Shown in pieces: positions 46,240 through 58,688 of a stretch of DNA of 64,000 nucleotides (its first letter is position 1; each line of letters starts with the position of its first letter). The stretch comes from Silene latifolia (taxonomy: Eukaryota; Streptophyta; Magnoliopsida; Caryophyllales; Caryophyllaceae), in the NCBI RefSeq assembly GCF_048544455.1, contig NC_133537.1, positions 146,360,058 through 146,424,057 on the forward strand, in the 5' to 3' direction. The notes beneath the pieces were generated by a model that was given only the letters and a program-made list of their open reading frames with translations, was not told where the DNA came from and searched no databases. A program made the position numbers and the translations under genes.

Positions 46240-48250
46240 TGTAATACCCGGTATTTTAATATGATATTATATTAGGCCGAGTTACCAGCTGGGTCGTGTA
46301 GTGTATTTGTGACTCCGGTAATTATGTGACTCGGGTTTTAATTAATCTAACTAGGCTAGGCCCGTATCGTCTAAGTAGCATCTATCCTATATGTATGACT
46401 CATCTAACCAAACCCTAATCTCCCTATCACCATATTCACTTTAACCATGAGAAAGAGAGAAAAGAGAGAAGAGGGAGCCGTGTGTGAAGGGAGCCGCGTG
46501 AGGCATTGCGAGGCGATTTCTCAGCCTATTCTCATCCTATTTCGTAAGTAGACTATCCTATTACCTCTTTATTCAATTGTTAGCATAATTATAGTAGTAG
46601 TGGAATAATTTTTGTAACCCTAGAAATTGGTTTGGGGGTTTGATTATAAATTGTATGAAATAAATGAATAGAATAGTTACAGCAATTTACAGATTCGTTG
46701 GTCTGTGTAATTTGAGTGTTTTACCTTTCTTAAATCGTGGGATGCAAAAAGTTAAAGAAGAGACTCATGTTTATTCCAAGCCTAGTTTATGCCTGTGAAA
46801 ATTGGTAGCATTTCACCGTGTAGTTTTTCCTGAAGAAATTATTTGTGAACGTCTGTCTAAAAAGTCCGCGAATCAGTAGAGGCTGAAAGATTACTTCTAA
46901 AACATAATTTAGATATTGAATTGGTGCTGGGTATTTTTCATATATTTAATTTAAAGAGTTTAGATGAGTTAGGCGTTGGTTTACTTAAAAATCATTTGTC
47001 AAACTCGTTTTATGAATCAATACTTTTTATGCGATGGTTTCTGTCAGTTTTTGGAAATTAGTCTGAAAACCCTTGATAAGTTTGGAATTTAAGAAAAACA
47101 AGTTAGATATAATTTGTAGCTAAGACTCATGGGGTTCCAATTCAATTGGCCTTGCATCAATTCAAATTTTCAGGAATTAGTTATTCATTTTATACCGAGT
47201 CTGCCATGTGCAGGAAAATCAGGGAAAGTCGTGTTTGTTCCTTAAGTTGATATTCCTATTAAATTACGCTGAGCCTAGGTTATGTGAATGATTAATTGAC
47301 TGAGTAGGTGGTAATTATACATAATTATGTTATGTAGGTGATGGATATGTGAAGGATCATAACTGATTGCTTGTGCGTGCTTGGATTGCGAAAAGGTAGG
47401 GAAATACACTTGACTTAGTATCGTTGTTGTTGAATGGTGTTGATTTGTTGTGTTTCGTATGACCAAGTTGTGAACGTTGACTTATTTCGTGGTTGTTGCT
47501 TTATGCTATGACTCATATATTGGATTGTGATTGATCGAGTTGATCGTATTGAGTATGCTATCACAACATTTTGTAGTTGGCATGATTTTATAATTGATCA
47601 GTTCTATGGTATACATATTGCATTGCATTGTTTACTGTTAAGCATTTCATGTGCATTGGAGTTGGAGGATAGTGTGGTGGTGACGAGGTTGTGATACGTT
47701 GTGATGTTGTGATAAGGCCCAGGCGGGTTCTCGCAGACGCCCTGGATAACCTCACGCTGAAGTGGTATATCGACGACGGTCGATTGATAGTCACGGAGAT
47801 CGGTATGGCTGGGCGTTCCGGGTTATGAGATATGAATTGAGATGGAGGTGGAGGTGACGGAGGAGCATGCATATCATATTTTGTTGTTTCATTGTATCCC
47901 CTACTCAACCTCGTGGTTGACTCTGTGTATTCGTGAACACCTGTGACGATCCAAATATTGGGGAGCAGACTTGACAGGTTTATGAGATAGGATGGGAGCT
48001 TGATGGGCGTGAGACACTGGATCAGAAGACTTAGTAGCTAGATCATCATTTAGAAGACTTTCACTTTTATTTATGTTAGTTCTTTGTAATTTGATGTAAA
48101 TGAGGTTTTGTAAAAATTAAGTTAAAGAAATTATGTAATTGGCCTTGGAGTTTAATTTGTTATTCACTACCTCGGGAAACCGAGATGGTAACAGTCCGGT
48201 TTATTAGGGAATGTCTTGCTAGAGGCTCCTTTATAAATCGGGGTGTTACA
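46240..48250 (+). repeat. 5' LTR of G1, 2011 bp
   Basis: TGTAATACCC at the left and GGGTGTTACA at the right form inverted termini with one mismatch. The next bases are AAG and the primer binding site. Confidence 0.85.
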
Positions 48251-48253
48251 AAG

Positions 48254-48265
48254 TGGTATCAGAGA
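48254..48265 (+). other. G1 primer binding site, initiator-Met type
   Basis: TGGTATCAGAGA, three bases after the LTR end. Confidence 0.8.
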
Positions 48266-51200
48266 GAACGATCCTCAGGCCTAAACCAATGAACCCAATG
48301 AACGTAGGATGTGTCTAAATAAAATGAACCCCTGGGAATAAACTGTTAGGAGCTCACAGTGCGGTTAAGAAGGCGCCCTTAATGCGTGCTCTTTTGCCCT
48401 CTCGATTTTGAACAGGTAACCCGAGAGAAATTGAGTGAATGGGGTAGTTAGAAGGAAAACCTTGGATATAATCGAGTGGATGTACACCTTGAGACCCATA
48501 TATTCTAACCATGCTGCAGGATAACGTTGCGGTAAGTATTTTGTATGAATGATGACGTGATCATATGATGTTGTGGAGATGAGAAATAAAATTTTCGTGT
48601 TCAGGTTGATAATCAATGAAGTGTTGGATTGTGGTAATCGTGAGCGTGAAAATAATTGTGAATTGATGATATTTATCTGGATGGATGTTGAATGATGTGT
48701 CGATAGTACTATTATGTCTAATGATATGCGGTTATGTGATCCCGAAGCCATGCTAGTATAGTATTGTGATAGTAATCAGAAACACTATTGAATTGCATGT
48801 TTCTAGTCATAGCAATCGTGATTTAGGTGTAAGGAGTAGATCGAGATGCGAAGGGATTCTATGGGATAGATGTTTACGTAAGTACAAAGTGTGAGATTTA
48901 AGTTGGGATGGGTTAGTATACATAGTATGTTCATAAGAGCTTGTAACATAGTAAAGAATGACCAAGTGCTGAAACTCGTTTTGTTTGATTTTACTCTTTA
49001 ATTGACCTTACTGCCATTTCTTTTCTGTTTATTGCCTATGGATGAAAATTTTATGGAAGATAGCCTCGTGAGTTATGTTCATTTGGCGTTGGTTTCATGC
49101 TTATAGGGTATAGGGATTAGGAGTAATAAATATTTTAGTGGGCTGTGGTCAGGAAGTTCCTGTGCAGTGATGTTTTGACCAACGATTTTGTAAAAATCCT
49201 CATTTAAATTGTATTAATAATTTTTGCATAATTCCAACTCCATCGATCAGAAGATTCGCATATGTTTTCAAATTGATAAGCCACGAAAATTCTTGATGTC
49301 TCTATATTAAATGGTAAGTTTTGCAAACTGACCCAAGTATCGGACCAATTGCTGTCACATACTTGTTTGGACCAACTGAGTTGCAAAATCCTTTAAAAAT
49401 TGAATTATTGAGCTTTGGGCCTCATTCTTTTTCTCACGAATTATTAACTCTCTGTATGTTAGAAAAAGTAATATAACTCAAGTTTTCGTTGAACGGTTAT
49501 TTATTCGTGATTTTTGGAAGTTACAACGTGAATCATAACTTTTAAAATGTGAATTCTATGTTGAGTTTTCATACAGTTGTTCGATTATTTCATGAGCCTT
49601 ATAAATGTGAAATTATAGTGTCCTTATATGATGATAGTAGCACACATATTCATTGGTTATGTATCTTAACAAGTGATAAAAAAAATTAAAGTTTAGTTTA
49701 TAACATTGTTGGCATGATAGTATGTGTGAAATTGAATAGCTTAATCTGATCCTTAATCGAGGGTGAAATATTTTATACGAGTCCAGTTGTTGCATATTTT
49801 ATATATGTTTGGCATGTTGTAATATTTCTGGTCTGTTCATCATATTTGTATAGTGGTCGGATATATATAAATATAAAACTATATTGTCATATCTTGGTAA
49901 AGTTGGTGGCGTTAAATGTTAACTTGATTGTTCTAATATACTCGCGTGAATATTTATAATAATTATGTTTAAATGTTTACACATGGATGGTAGTAATGAG
50001 TATGTCTAAATGTTCACACATGTAGAATGTCATCTGAGTTCTCATGTCTTTTATGTGAGTCTGTGTGCCTATAGTTATACTTATTACTTTCATTGCATTA
50101 ATTTATTTCAGTTGAACCTAAACTTATGATATGATAATAAAATAGCGTTGTTGTTCCTTATTGGATATGTTCATAGTTGTATGGTCATGAAATGCTAAGG
50201 TGATTATTGCAATTGTCACGATATTTGAAATATAGTTGATATAGTTACGATATAGTTACGATATTTGAAATATATTCTCGAACCGTCGAATTATAATGAG
50301 ATAACCCTTTGATGATTCACATGTCATGCGTATGTTTAAATGATAGTCGTTATAGTTACGTTTAATTGAGCCGCGAGTTGCCTATTTGTTCAAACCGTGC
50401 AAACCAGAGAACTTGTTCACCTTACTAATCTTTTGTCATAGATAATGTTTTACAAGTTATATGATGGTATATGTACATGTTTAAGTTGTTTATGCGATAT
50501 CTTTTATTTTTGCTGAAAATGAATTATACTGAGTTGATGGAAACAATTGAATGGTATGGTTGCTAAAATGTTAAATATGTGTGATATGGAAGTAATTTTG
50601 TTGTTATTGTGAATCATATAACTATTAATACTCAATTGTAATTTCAGCTGTTTGACTTCTACATTATTAAGTTAATTACTCATGACGCACAGTCGATGGT
50701 TCCGTAATGAGTTTAACTGGGAATTTTATAATGTGCCTCCGATCTAAACTAATAATCTTCTTATATTGACTATATGGTTAGACTCTTGTCTAGTTCTTAT
50801 GACGTGATAAATCGTTTTAAAATTTAACATGTAATTGAGTTGGTACTTATACTTTTGTGTGACCATGCAACCTGTGATAAATAGATCTGTAATAAAGAGG
50901 TAAATTTTTGATTGAACACAGTTAATTTGTAGTTACTTGCTTTACATTATGGTACGAATCGTATGCTTTGACGAGACGTCACCAGGGAATGTGTACTATC
51001 TAAAAGGGGTCTCCGATTAAATGTTGTAGTCGTGTTAGCCGTGAATATAACTGAGTAAAGAAGTGCAACTAAAATCCTGATGTTGAGGTAATAGTCGTTC
51101 ATTAGTAAAGATAGGACTGAAATGAATAAGATGAACCTGTAAATTACGAAATATGAGTCGACACCTAAGCTTGTATTGTTTGAAGGAATTGAGTTAAGTT

Positions 51201-51365
51201 TATCTGATTTTGAGTTAAATGGATTCTATGGACGACTCTGTTATAAGATTTATGTTAAGAAAGTTATTCACCGTCCAAAAAGTAAAAGTTTTGAAAATGA
51301 AGTTAAATTTTGTCGTGTGAGTATAAATTCGGAATGAGATTTCCAGCCAGTGTCTGGTTGTATGG
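48266..51365 (+). other. G1 non-coding interior
   Basis: About 3.1 kb of AT-rich sequence with no frame of note in the sense direction and no zinc knuckle, RT or integrase motif. It may be the conserved non-coding interior of a large retrotransposon derivative, or decayed gag. Confidence 0.55.
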
Positions 51366-51494
51366 TTTCATGATATTTGCTAGTCTGGAGGAATGAAGCT
51401 AGAACGGTGTGGACAGCGGGCCGCCCACGGGGGCGCTTGGTGAAGGTCGAAAAACAAGCGTTTGCATTTTGTATGGAGTCACCACCAATTTTTA
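51365..51494 (-). other. Tat leader fragment with PBS-like site
   Basis: On the minus strand the LTR end is followed by TGGTGGTGACTCCA (51487-51474), close to the GGCGACTC-type PBS of Ogre/Tat elements, then leader sequence including CGTGGGCGGCCCGCTGTCCACA-like bases. This belongs downstream of a 5' LTR, although the LTR here also acts as the 3' LTR of T1. Confidence 0.5.
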
Positions 51495-53816
51495 TGGGAA
51501 ATTGGAACCGTTCGAATACCTCGTGTCATGTCAAGACACAAAGTAGTGACATGAACACTAAGCAATCGTTACCCTTAGCATTCTATGTCTAGAATGACTC
51601 TCGTGGATGCCAATGAACACGGGTGCTCACGGAGATCTGGAGTAAGGGGTGAGGGTACGTATTAGGAAGCTCTTTTGATCGAACACCTAATCCCGCCTGC
51701 CTCGATAGCGGCCTCTACTAATGATTAGGGAAGTTATTTATACTCGATATATCGTCGGTTATATGCATGCAATGCAACATCCATAGATTAATCCTAACAT
51801 GTGAGAATTAGACTAAGTCGGTTGACACGTAATTAGCATACAATTGGGTCGAAGTTGGAATTTAATGTTGATTTACATGTGAAAACATACAAATGATAAA
51901 AGAAATACAATAATTATAAATTACAATAATGAAAATTACATTAATTACAACGGAATAGGCGATTTATGTCGAAAATACCTTTAAAACGGATAATTTGAGA
52001 AAACGAATAAAAGAATAAAAAGAAATAAACTAACAGGAATTAGCGATATTACGGATATTAGTTAGTTAATACGTGGACTAATTAAACTAGGTCAAAGCGT
52101 AAACGGAGTTCGGGGACGTAAATCATCTCGAACAGCAGCAGAGATCGCGCCCTGGAAGAGGCGCGGCGATTCTTTGCGTCTGTTCCAAGGGTGAGTTCTG
52201 GCTGTGAAGCCGGAACTGCAAATCGTTAATGTTAATTGGTAATTTTATGGATCGATTAAATTATTTACTCGGATGAAAGTGATTAATACTTTTATTACAT
52301 GTCAATGATGGTCATGAAAGCGATAAACATGGATGAGACGGATGCAAACGGATTATTTACATGAAATTATGATGGAAACATTAATGAGTCCTCTGTTGAA
52401 ATAAGTCAATTAGGCTAAATACGACGAATGTACAACGAATATGCGAATAAGCAGATGAAAGCTATATCAAAGATGAATTCCAGAAACTCAATATGAACAA
52501 ATTGAATCTCTAAAACCCGGAATTGAATTCAATGACGAAAACCCGCAAATATTGATTATTTGGGATTTAAGTCGGATTTATGATAATTAAAACATATTAA
52601 TGAATGATGAATTATCTGATACAATATACATGTGAATATTAAACTATTGTGATGAAGAATTAAAGAAAATAAACGAAACAAATAACAAACATACGAATTA
52701 CAGAGGACGAAGGAAGAAGAAAAGAAGCAGGAACTGCGGCAGCCTCACGAAGAGGCACAAAGCAGAATCGCGCTCCTTCAAGAGGCGCAGCGATTCTTTG
52801 CGTCTTTTCTCGACGCATCTCTCACTCGGAAATCCGCAAAAACAGAGTTTTAAAGCACGGTTTTAGAAATCGGTTTTAATGGTGTATTCAACATAAATCT
52901 TACAATGGTGATACGATAAATAAAATACAATAAATAAAGAAGGATTATACACCCTCAGACTTACATGTTGACGAAACGAGATGAACTAAGATATCGACTA
53001 GTGAATGCTCGACGCGAATGCAAAGAGAGTGCCCTCGTAAGAGGAAAACGATTGATTAATTAAGTTGATTAAGTGTAGTTGGTCAAATTGGTCGGTCATG
53101 CAACGGAGAGGCTGGTACCCGGAAAGATCCGAGCTTACGTGGTCGGAAGTCCAAGCACGTAGGCGCCAATTAGTAAGAACAAAGTCTAGAATGCAAAGGG
53201 AGAAGAGAAGGGCGGACACTCGCGTGAGAAATATGAGGAACAAAGGCTCCTATTTATACTAATCACGTGAAGGAATAGGGTTTCGGAGACTCTTTGGAAG
53301 TGAATCTCGGAAAGATATGAAAAAGATACGTATGACATGTAAAGAAGGGCCTGGGAAGAGGCGCAGCAGCCACTGCGTCTCTTGGAAGAGGCGCAACACC
53401 TGCTGCGTCTATTCCCAGGAGGTTTCCTCCTGCTGAAGAAAGATTTCCGCGTTTGAGTTATGGTAGGACGGAAATAATTCGATTATCTTATGAATATTAC
53501 GGGATATTATTTGCCAAAAGATAAAATTTGTGAAATATGGAATAGAAACATCCGGAACATTTCAGAACATTCCGACTCGGGATTTAATGATTATCGAGAA
53601 AATGGAGACGGTTTTTTGACCCGGACTCCGAATGTACTCTAATTACTGCCAAAACGACCGTATCAGGACGTAGATGACAACTATGAGGTCGACATTAATA
53701 TTTGAGCAATCACTTGACGATAATCTCACGAACTGTCACAAATCGTTCCGCGAATCAAACATGCGGCCAATCATCACCGGGTGGTTTGCGGGAGGTGCAG
53801 AAATGAGGTATCTACA
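51495..53816 (-). repeat. Tat LTR of T1, about 2322 bp
   Basis: On the minus strand it starts TGTAGATACCTCA right after the purine-rich AAAGTGGGGGCTC and ends near TTCCCA. It holds three GCGCAGC-type motif blocks (52143-52190, 52735-52810, 53345-53415) and a minus-strand TATA box TATAAATA at 53258-53251. With no second LTR in the window the borders are inferred. Confidence 0.65.
53251..53258 (-). promoter_or_regulatory. TATA box of the T1 LTR
   Basis: The minus strand reads ATTAGTATAAATAG around this site (53263-53250), about 90 bp downstream of a GCGCAGC motif block in LTR orientation. The same 14-mer precedes the antisense gene at 58689. Confidence 0.55.
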
Positions 53817-53829
53817 GAGCCCCCACTTT
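53817..53829 (-). other. T1 polypurine tract
   Basis: AAAGTGGGGGCTC on the minus strand, abutting the LTR start TGTAGATACC. Confidence 0.7.
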
Positions 53830-54762
53830 GACTGAGGCTTGGACAAGGCGAAAGTCAAAGTATAGCCATCAGGTCAATCGAAGATTACAACCCGACGACT
53901 ATGGCGACGCGAGGCGCTCAAGGGGTCTCGAACCAAGGACCCGTCGTGGGAACATTTTAGAGTCTGTCGACTATCGGGAAGGGTCGTTTAAAGTCCATTA
54001 GACTACGTAAGGAAGCTCGCCAGCCATAAGAAGAAACCATACCTGAGATACCCCCTGGGTGAAGCGGGATGAAGACGCTTCGGCAAAACTCTTTGGTCTC
54101 GAAGATAACTTGGTGTCCGAAGGCATTAGGGGTCACAGGGAACTTTGGTCGAACTCTGCGGGGAAACAAGAAATATTGAAAGCAGCAGGACGTCAGTAGA
54201 AACTGCTGGGGAATCCGCTAGCGTTAGTCTCAAGCGAACTCTGGCAAAACTTGAGGTTGAATCTGCTTGCGTCGGTCTCAAGCGAACTCTTGCTGGGGAA
54301 TATTTTGACGACTAGGAACATCTAGATCGTCGTGAGAGAAATCTTGAGTGAGCAGTACTGCAAAATACTGCTGCGCTGGATAAAAGGATTTTGAGCAATA
54401 CTGCAAAATACCGCTGCGCTGGATAAAATGCGGGCCGGAACGAAAGAAAATCATCGAAACGGACCAAAAGAATATAATAGCGTTGAAGAAGGGGCGCACC
54501 AAAGATGGGCCCACAAATAACGAACTCATAACGAATTTTTGAAAATCCGTATGGAGGGAACACAAGGAAGAGGCGCAGCAAGAGCTGCGTCTCTTGGAAG
54601 AGGCGCAGCGCCTGCTGCGTCTTTTCCCCAAATTGGCTATTCTACGTAAAAACGCGAACTGAGAAGGATTGTATTTCATTATTTCGAAACACAATTCTTG
54701 CAATTTCTCTCTCAAATCTTCACCATTTCCATCAAGGTTTGATCCAAAAGCTTGCATTAAAC
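53830..54762 (+). other. T1 3' region upstream of the PMD-like gene
   Basis: Non-coding. It has near-repeats of TCTCAAGCGAACTCT and CTGCTGGGGAAT around 54200-54300, a duplicated GCAAAATACTGCTGCGCTGGATAAAA-type unit near 54355-54430, and a GCGCAGC hairpin pair at 54555-54630 about 200 bp before the ATG at 54763. Confidence 0.65.
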
Positions 54763-57749
54763 ATGACTAATCGAGGTATGTGTTCCAATCTTGCATTAAT
54801 CATCTACATTTGTTGAATTTTGAGCCGCGAAATCTAGGGTTTTCGACCCTTTTGATCGAAAATTTGGGGCTTTTCCCCCAAATGGATTTGCTATGCCAAA
54901 TTGATGTTAGAAACGGATAGTAGGCAATGTTAGGAACATAACCATGTATTTGCTTCGCATTTTCATCGAGTTTTGAGCCCTTGAGTGAAATTTGAGACGG
55001 TTTTACAGCTGAACCGTAAATTGCTTCGAAAATAGCCTTAGGAATGCCCATTGGCGATGAAATTTGGTATTTGGGATCCTTGGATGATGGGTAAACTTCC
55101 TACCATCTCGGAATTTTGGTTCGTGACAACTTTTTCAGGACACCTTTCTAGGGCATAATCGCCGTTATGGCGGAATGCTGCCGAATTTTGGACTTGAACC
55201 TGGAACTAGGCTTTGACTTGGACTTGACTTGACCCAATTTATAACATGAGTGATTGGGTTGGCGGGGAAGTGGCCAAAGATGGCACGAGAGGAGCAGTTT
55301 TAGAGCTTTGAAGGCTCAAAATCCTCGACAAAGGCTTGTCGTCGTGTGACGCGGCCCGAATTTACTTTAACGTTGCAGGTGATGAGGCTTCTACTTCTGG
55401 GAGGACTCCCATGGAGATAGACGCCGATCGTTGAGGAGGCTTTAGAGCGTGCCTTCACCCGCGGTGATGGCCGCATTGAGTTTCACGAGGAGGAGGTGTC
55501 GAGGAGGAGGAGATCCCGAGACGGGCCAACGTCGAGCGAGGAGGTCGTCACCGAGGGGAGCTCTGCGTGGGCCGAGACCGGGAGAGTAGGCACCTCGTGT
55601 GGATGCAGAGGGTCACCCGTCCTACAGACGGTGAAGAGCCCGGTAAATAGGAATTCACTACTCACTACCCGTCCTCTTTCATTCTTTTAGTTCGAATTTC
55701 TTTCCAATTTCAGCCAAAACTAAAGATAGCTTTGATTCAAATCATTATAGGAGGCCGGGAACATCAGGTCGTTCTCGGGTTACACGACAGCGATGGAGCA
55801 CTACGAGCGGCTGTCGGCGGAGGAGAGGGCCATGATCGAGCGTGGAGCGTTTGGTCCTCTGGTTCGGTCCGGAGGGATATCGTGAAGAGGAAGTTGCGGG
55901 CTAACCTTAGCCTGGTCCGCGCTTTCTTGGACCGGTCTCGGGATACGACTTCCACGTTTCACCGCCTTTCGGTGAGGTGGAAGTTACTTTGGAGGATTAC
56001 GGCATGATTTTCAGTCAGGTGTGGGACCGAGGAGATGGTGTGGCGGAGATCGCTATGAGGGCGGATTCGGCCGAGGCGAGGAGATTGATCGGCTGGAACT
56101 GGTCGCCGAAGGCTGTTGCGAAAGGGTTTGGTACCCAGCACCTACGTCCGAGACTACTTTGCGGGGAAGACCCCGGCGCCGGTGACGATCGATGGGAGGG
56201 AGACAGCTCCTCCTCCTTGTAAACCGAGTGAAAGAGGGCTCGTCGTGGCTTTGGTGGTTCCTGTCTTCGATTTACCTCGGAGACAAGGGCGAGAGGCTAT
56301 CGACGAAGCTTCTTCCCTTTCTTTCGACTCCGAGTTCCCTAGGGCACTGGGACTGGGTCACTGCTGGTTTTGCGGTCCTCATCCGCTTCATGAGGGCCAT
56401 GGTTCGTCCGGAGTTGATGGAGAAGGGGACTTCTCCTGGCGCTGTAGGACCTGGACTACTGTTGGAGGTATGAACCTTCCTTTAGACCAAAGTAAATTCC
56501 TTTCTTAAATCATGAAAGATCGTCATTGATTATTCTGTTTTACAGGCATGGGTGTACTCTTACTTCCCGAGTCTCGCGCCCAAGAGGACGGAGCCGCTGG
56601 AGAAGGCCTATCCCGTGGTGAGGGATTGGGTGATGTGCCGGACGAAGAGCAAGCGCTCTTCGCACAACGTCTACCGGCGGGACGTGAACGCCCTTCAGCT
56701 GAGCAGCGTGAGTATCCCACTCGTATTCATTTATATTTCTTATCCTTTGCCTTCACTTGATCATAGGAATGATCTTTGCCTTATCTTGTCGCAGTGGGTG
56801 CCCAGACCTTGGGCGGAGTACGCTGGAGCGCCTCCTTTATCGCCGAGGTCCTTCGACCTAGGAGCCCGAGTCATTTCTTTGTTGTGGACGTCGATGGGTC
56901 TGTGTGGTATCCGGGCGAGCGTTTGGCTCGTCGGTGCTCTCGGGACACGTTGACGGTTCCCGTTGATCCTCCGAGGACGATGTTCGGTGGAGCCCACCGA
57001 GGCCGAGAGGGGGCGGACTGGGCGGTGCCGGTGGCGACGACCTTCTTCTCCTCGGCGAGGACTACTCGGCGTTCCTTTACGGGAGGTTGGCGTACTGGCC
57101 AGTAGTGGTGAGTATCTTTTATTTTTCCTTGATTTAATTTTGAGAATTACGACGAAAGATCGTCGATTAATGAGAATTATTTGTCCTTACAGGAGGTCGA
57201 GGCGGCGGGCATCGAGCCCCCAGAGTACCCCGAGACCCTCGAGTATACTGACGCGACTGGGAGGACGACGATCTCCGAGTTGCGTGACTTTGACGTAGCT
57301 GTGACGGATGCTGGCTTAGATGACTGGCAGCATCTGATTCGGAGGGTAAGTCTCCTACTCGTATGACTTTTGTGTAAGAACACATTTGATCGAACTTGTT
57401 CAATTTACTGAGAATTTCTTTTGAAATGCAGGTCGCGCCATCTCGGTTCGCGGCACTATGGAGGGTGGCCAACCGGCTACGAGCTACCGCCATCGAGGCG
57501 CTCGTCGGTGGTCGAGGTCGTCAGGTATGAACCTCATTTGATTTCTATTGATTTTTGATTTTCAGTTTTGTTTGAATTGATTGACATGAGCCAATTTATT
57601 GCTGTTTATAGGCTGGTCGTGAGCTGGAGCGAGAGTTGACCCAGTCTCGGGAGGAGACAGCTCGCTTGTTGAGGGAGCTCGAGTTTCGGGATGCCGAGAT
57701 TGCTGCTCTTACGGCGAGGGTTGCTGAGTTGGAGGGTGCCCAGCAGTAG
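54763..57749 (+). pseudogene. Plant-mobile-domain-like antisense gene of T1, copy B
   Basis: An eight-exon gene: 54763-54775, 55379-55642, 55751-56467, 56546-56707, 56795-57107, 57193-57345, 57432-57524 and 57612-57749, all with GT-AG borders. The first exon encodes only MTNR plus one base. The body resembles plant mobile domain proteins of transposons (FGEVEVTLEDYGM-like segment near 55968, then WDWVTAGFAVL, YPVVRDWVM and ISELRDFDVAV), and the last exon is a coiled coil (ELERELTQSREETARLL). Indels near 55432, 55860, 55960 and 56130, and others in the 56795 exon, shift the frame, so the copy is broken. Intron positions match copy A at 10030. Plant mobile domain proteins such as MAIN act in silencing or genome stability; the transposon versions have no known role. 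Confidence 0.68.
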
Positions 57750-57795
57750 TTTTGTGTTGTTTTGTACATTTGGACATCTGATTTTGAACATTTTT

Positions 57796-57873
57796 GGACT
57801 TTGTTTGGGGCGCAAGCCCCCAGTTTGCTTGGACTTTGGACTTTGTTTGGGGCGCAAGCCCCCAGTTTGCTTG
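57796..57873 (+). repeat. 42-bp tandem duplication downstream of copy B
   Basis: Two near-perfect units of GGACTTTGTTTGGGGCGCAA... with a 42-base period. Copy A has no such duplication in its 3' flank. Confidence 0.85.
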
Positions 57874-58688
57874 TACATTTGTTTCATTTGGCGTATATAC
57901 GACGGCCTGAGTGCCTTTGCTGCTGGGTTGTGTTGCTTGTATCTGCAGGTTAGTTCTTGAACAGGTTTGGTAGATAACGGTTTACGCCGTCATGCTGCCG
58001 AAATTTACATAGAAATCACGCAAAACATACATTTTATACATATGGCCTTTGACCAGCGCAAAATGAGACTCGAAAGAGCACGAAAAAATGCAAAAATGCA
58101 AAAATGCAAAAATTTTGTCGGAAATGACCGGACGGTAGGGAGGGTTACCCCCTAAAAAAAGAAAAAAAGAGAAATCTGTAAGTGTAGAAATGAAATGTTG
58201 AAATGAAAACAAAAGGAAATTGTTTCCCAAAAGAAAATGAAATTTACTTCCTAAAAAATAAAAAAAAATGAAATTTATTTGCTAAGAATAAAAAGTTTGA
58301 GTGTCACGAAATGGCGAAGGTGTCGATGTCGCCTCGAAATGCGTGCCCGCGAAAATAGGAAACTTGAAACATGGTAAACTGCTCGTGTTTACCAAAATAA
58401 AATCCCGTAGGAATAGGAAATTATTCGTTATAGAATTAGGAAAGATCCAAACGCGGAAATCACAGAAGTGAGACTGGGGAAGAGGCGCAGCATGAGCTGC
58501 GTCGCTTTGAGGAGGCGCAGCAGGTGCTGCGCCTGTTTCCAAGCTTGTCCGTTCTGGCGGATTTTTGGAAACAGCAATTAGTATAAATAGAAGCGTCGAC
58601 GAGGCGTTAATTCACACAATTCTTCCATCTCTTCCTCGTCTATTCACATAAAACTCTCAAAATAAATTTTCAAGAGAAATTTGTCATC
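57874..58688 (+). other. T1 spacer between the two antisense genes, with promoter module
   Basis: Non-coding. The first part matches 12290-12454. A-rich runs of TGAAATTTA type occur at 58180-58280. A GCGCAGC hairpin pair at 58475-58545 and a TATA box at 58582-58589 precede a C/T-rich leader and the ATG at 58689. Confidence 0.65.
58582..58589 (+). promoter_or_regulatory. TATA box of the second antisense gene
   Basis: TATAAATA about 107 bp before the ATG, within ATTAGTATAAATAG (58577-58590), the same 14-mer that surrounds the LTR TATA box on the other strand. Confidence 0.65.

Larger units (their letters stand above)
46240..51365 (+). mobile_element. Element G1: chromovirus-like Ty3/gypsy element, LTR plus non-coding interior
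   Basis: A 2.0-kb LTR with TGTAATACCC / GGGTGTTACA ends, a Met-type primer binding site, then about 3.1 kb with no gag or pol. Only the left LTR is in view; the right edge near 51365, where Tat sequence begins, is approximate. The termini and PBS fit the Tekay/Del-type chromoviruses. It is inserted in C2. Confidence 0.72.

Noticed and set aside
51377-51592. 71-codon plus-strand frame
   Set aside because: It spans the Tat leader, PBS-like site and LTR end on the wrong strand.
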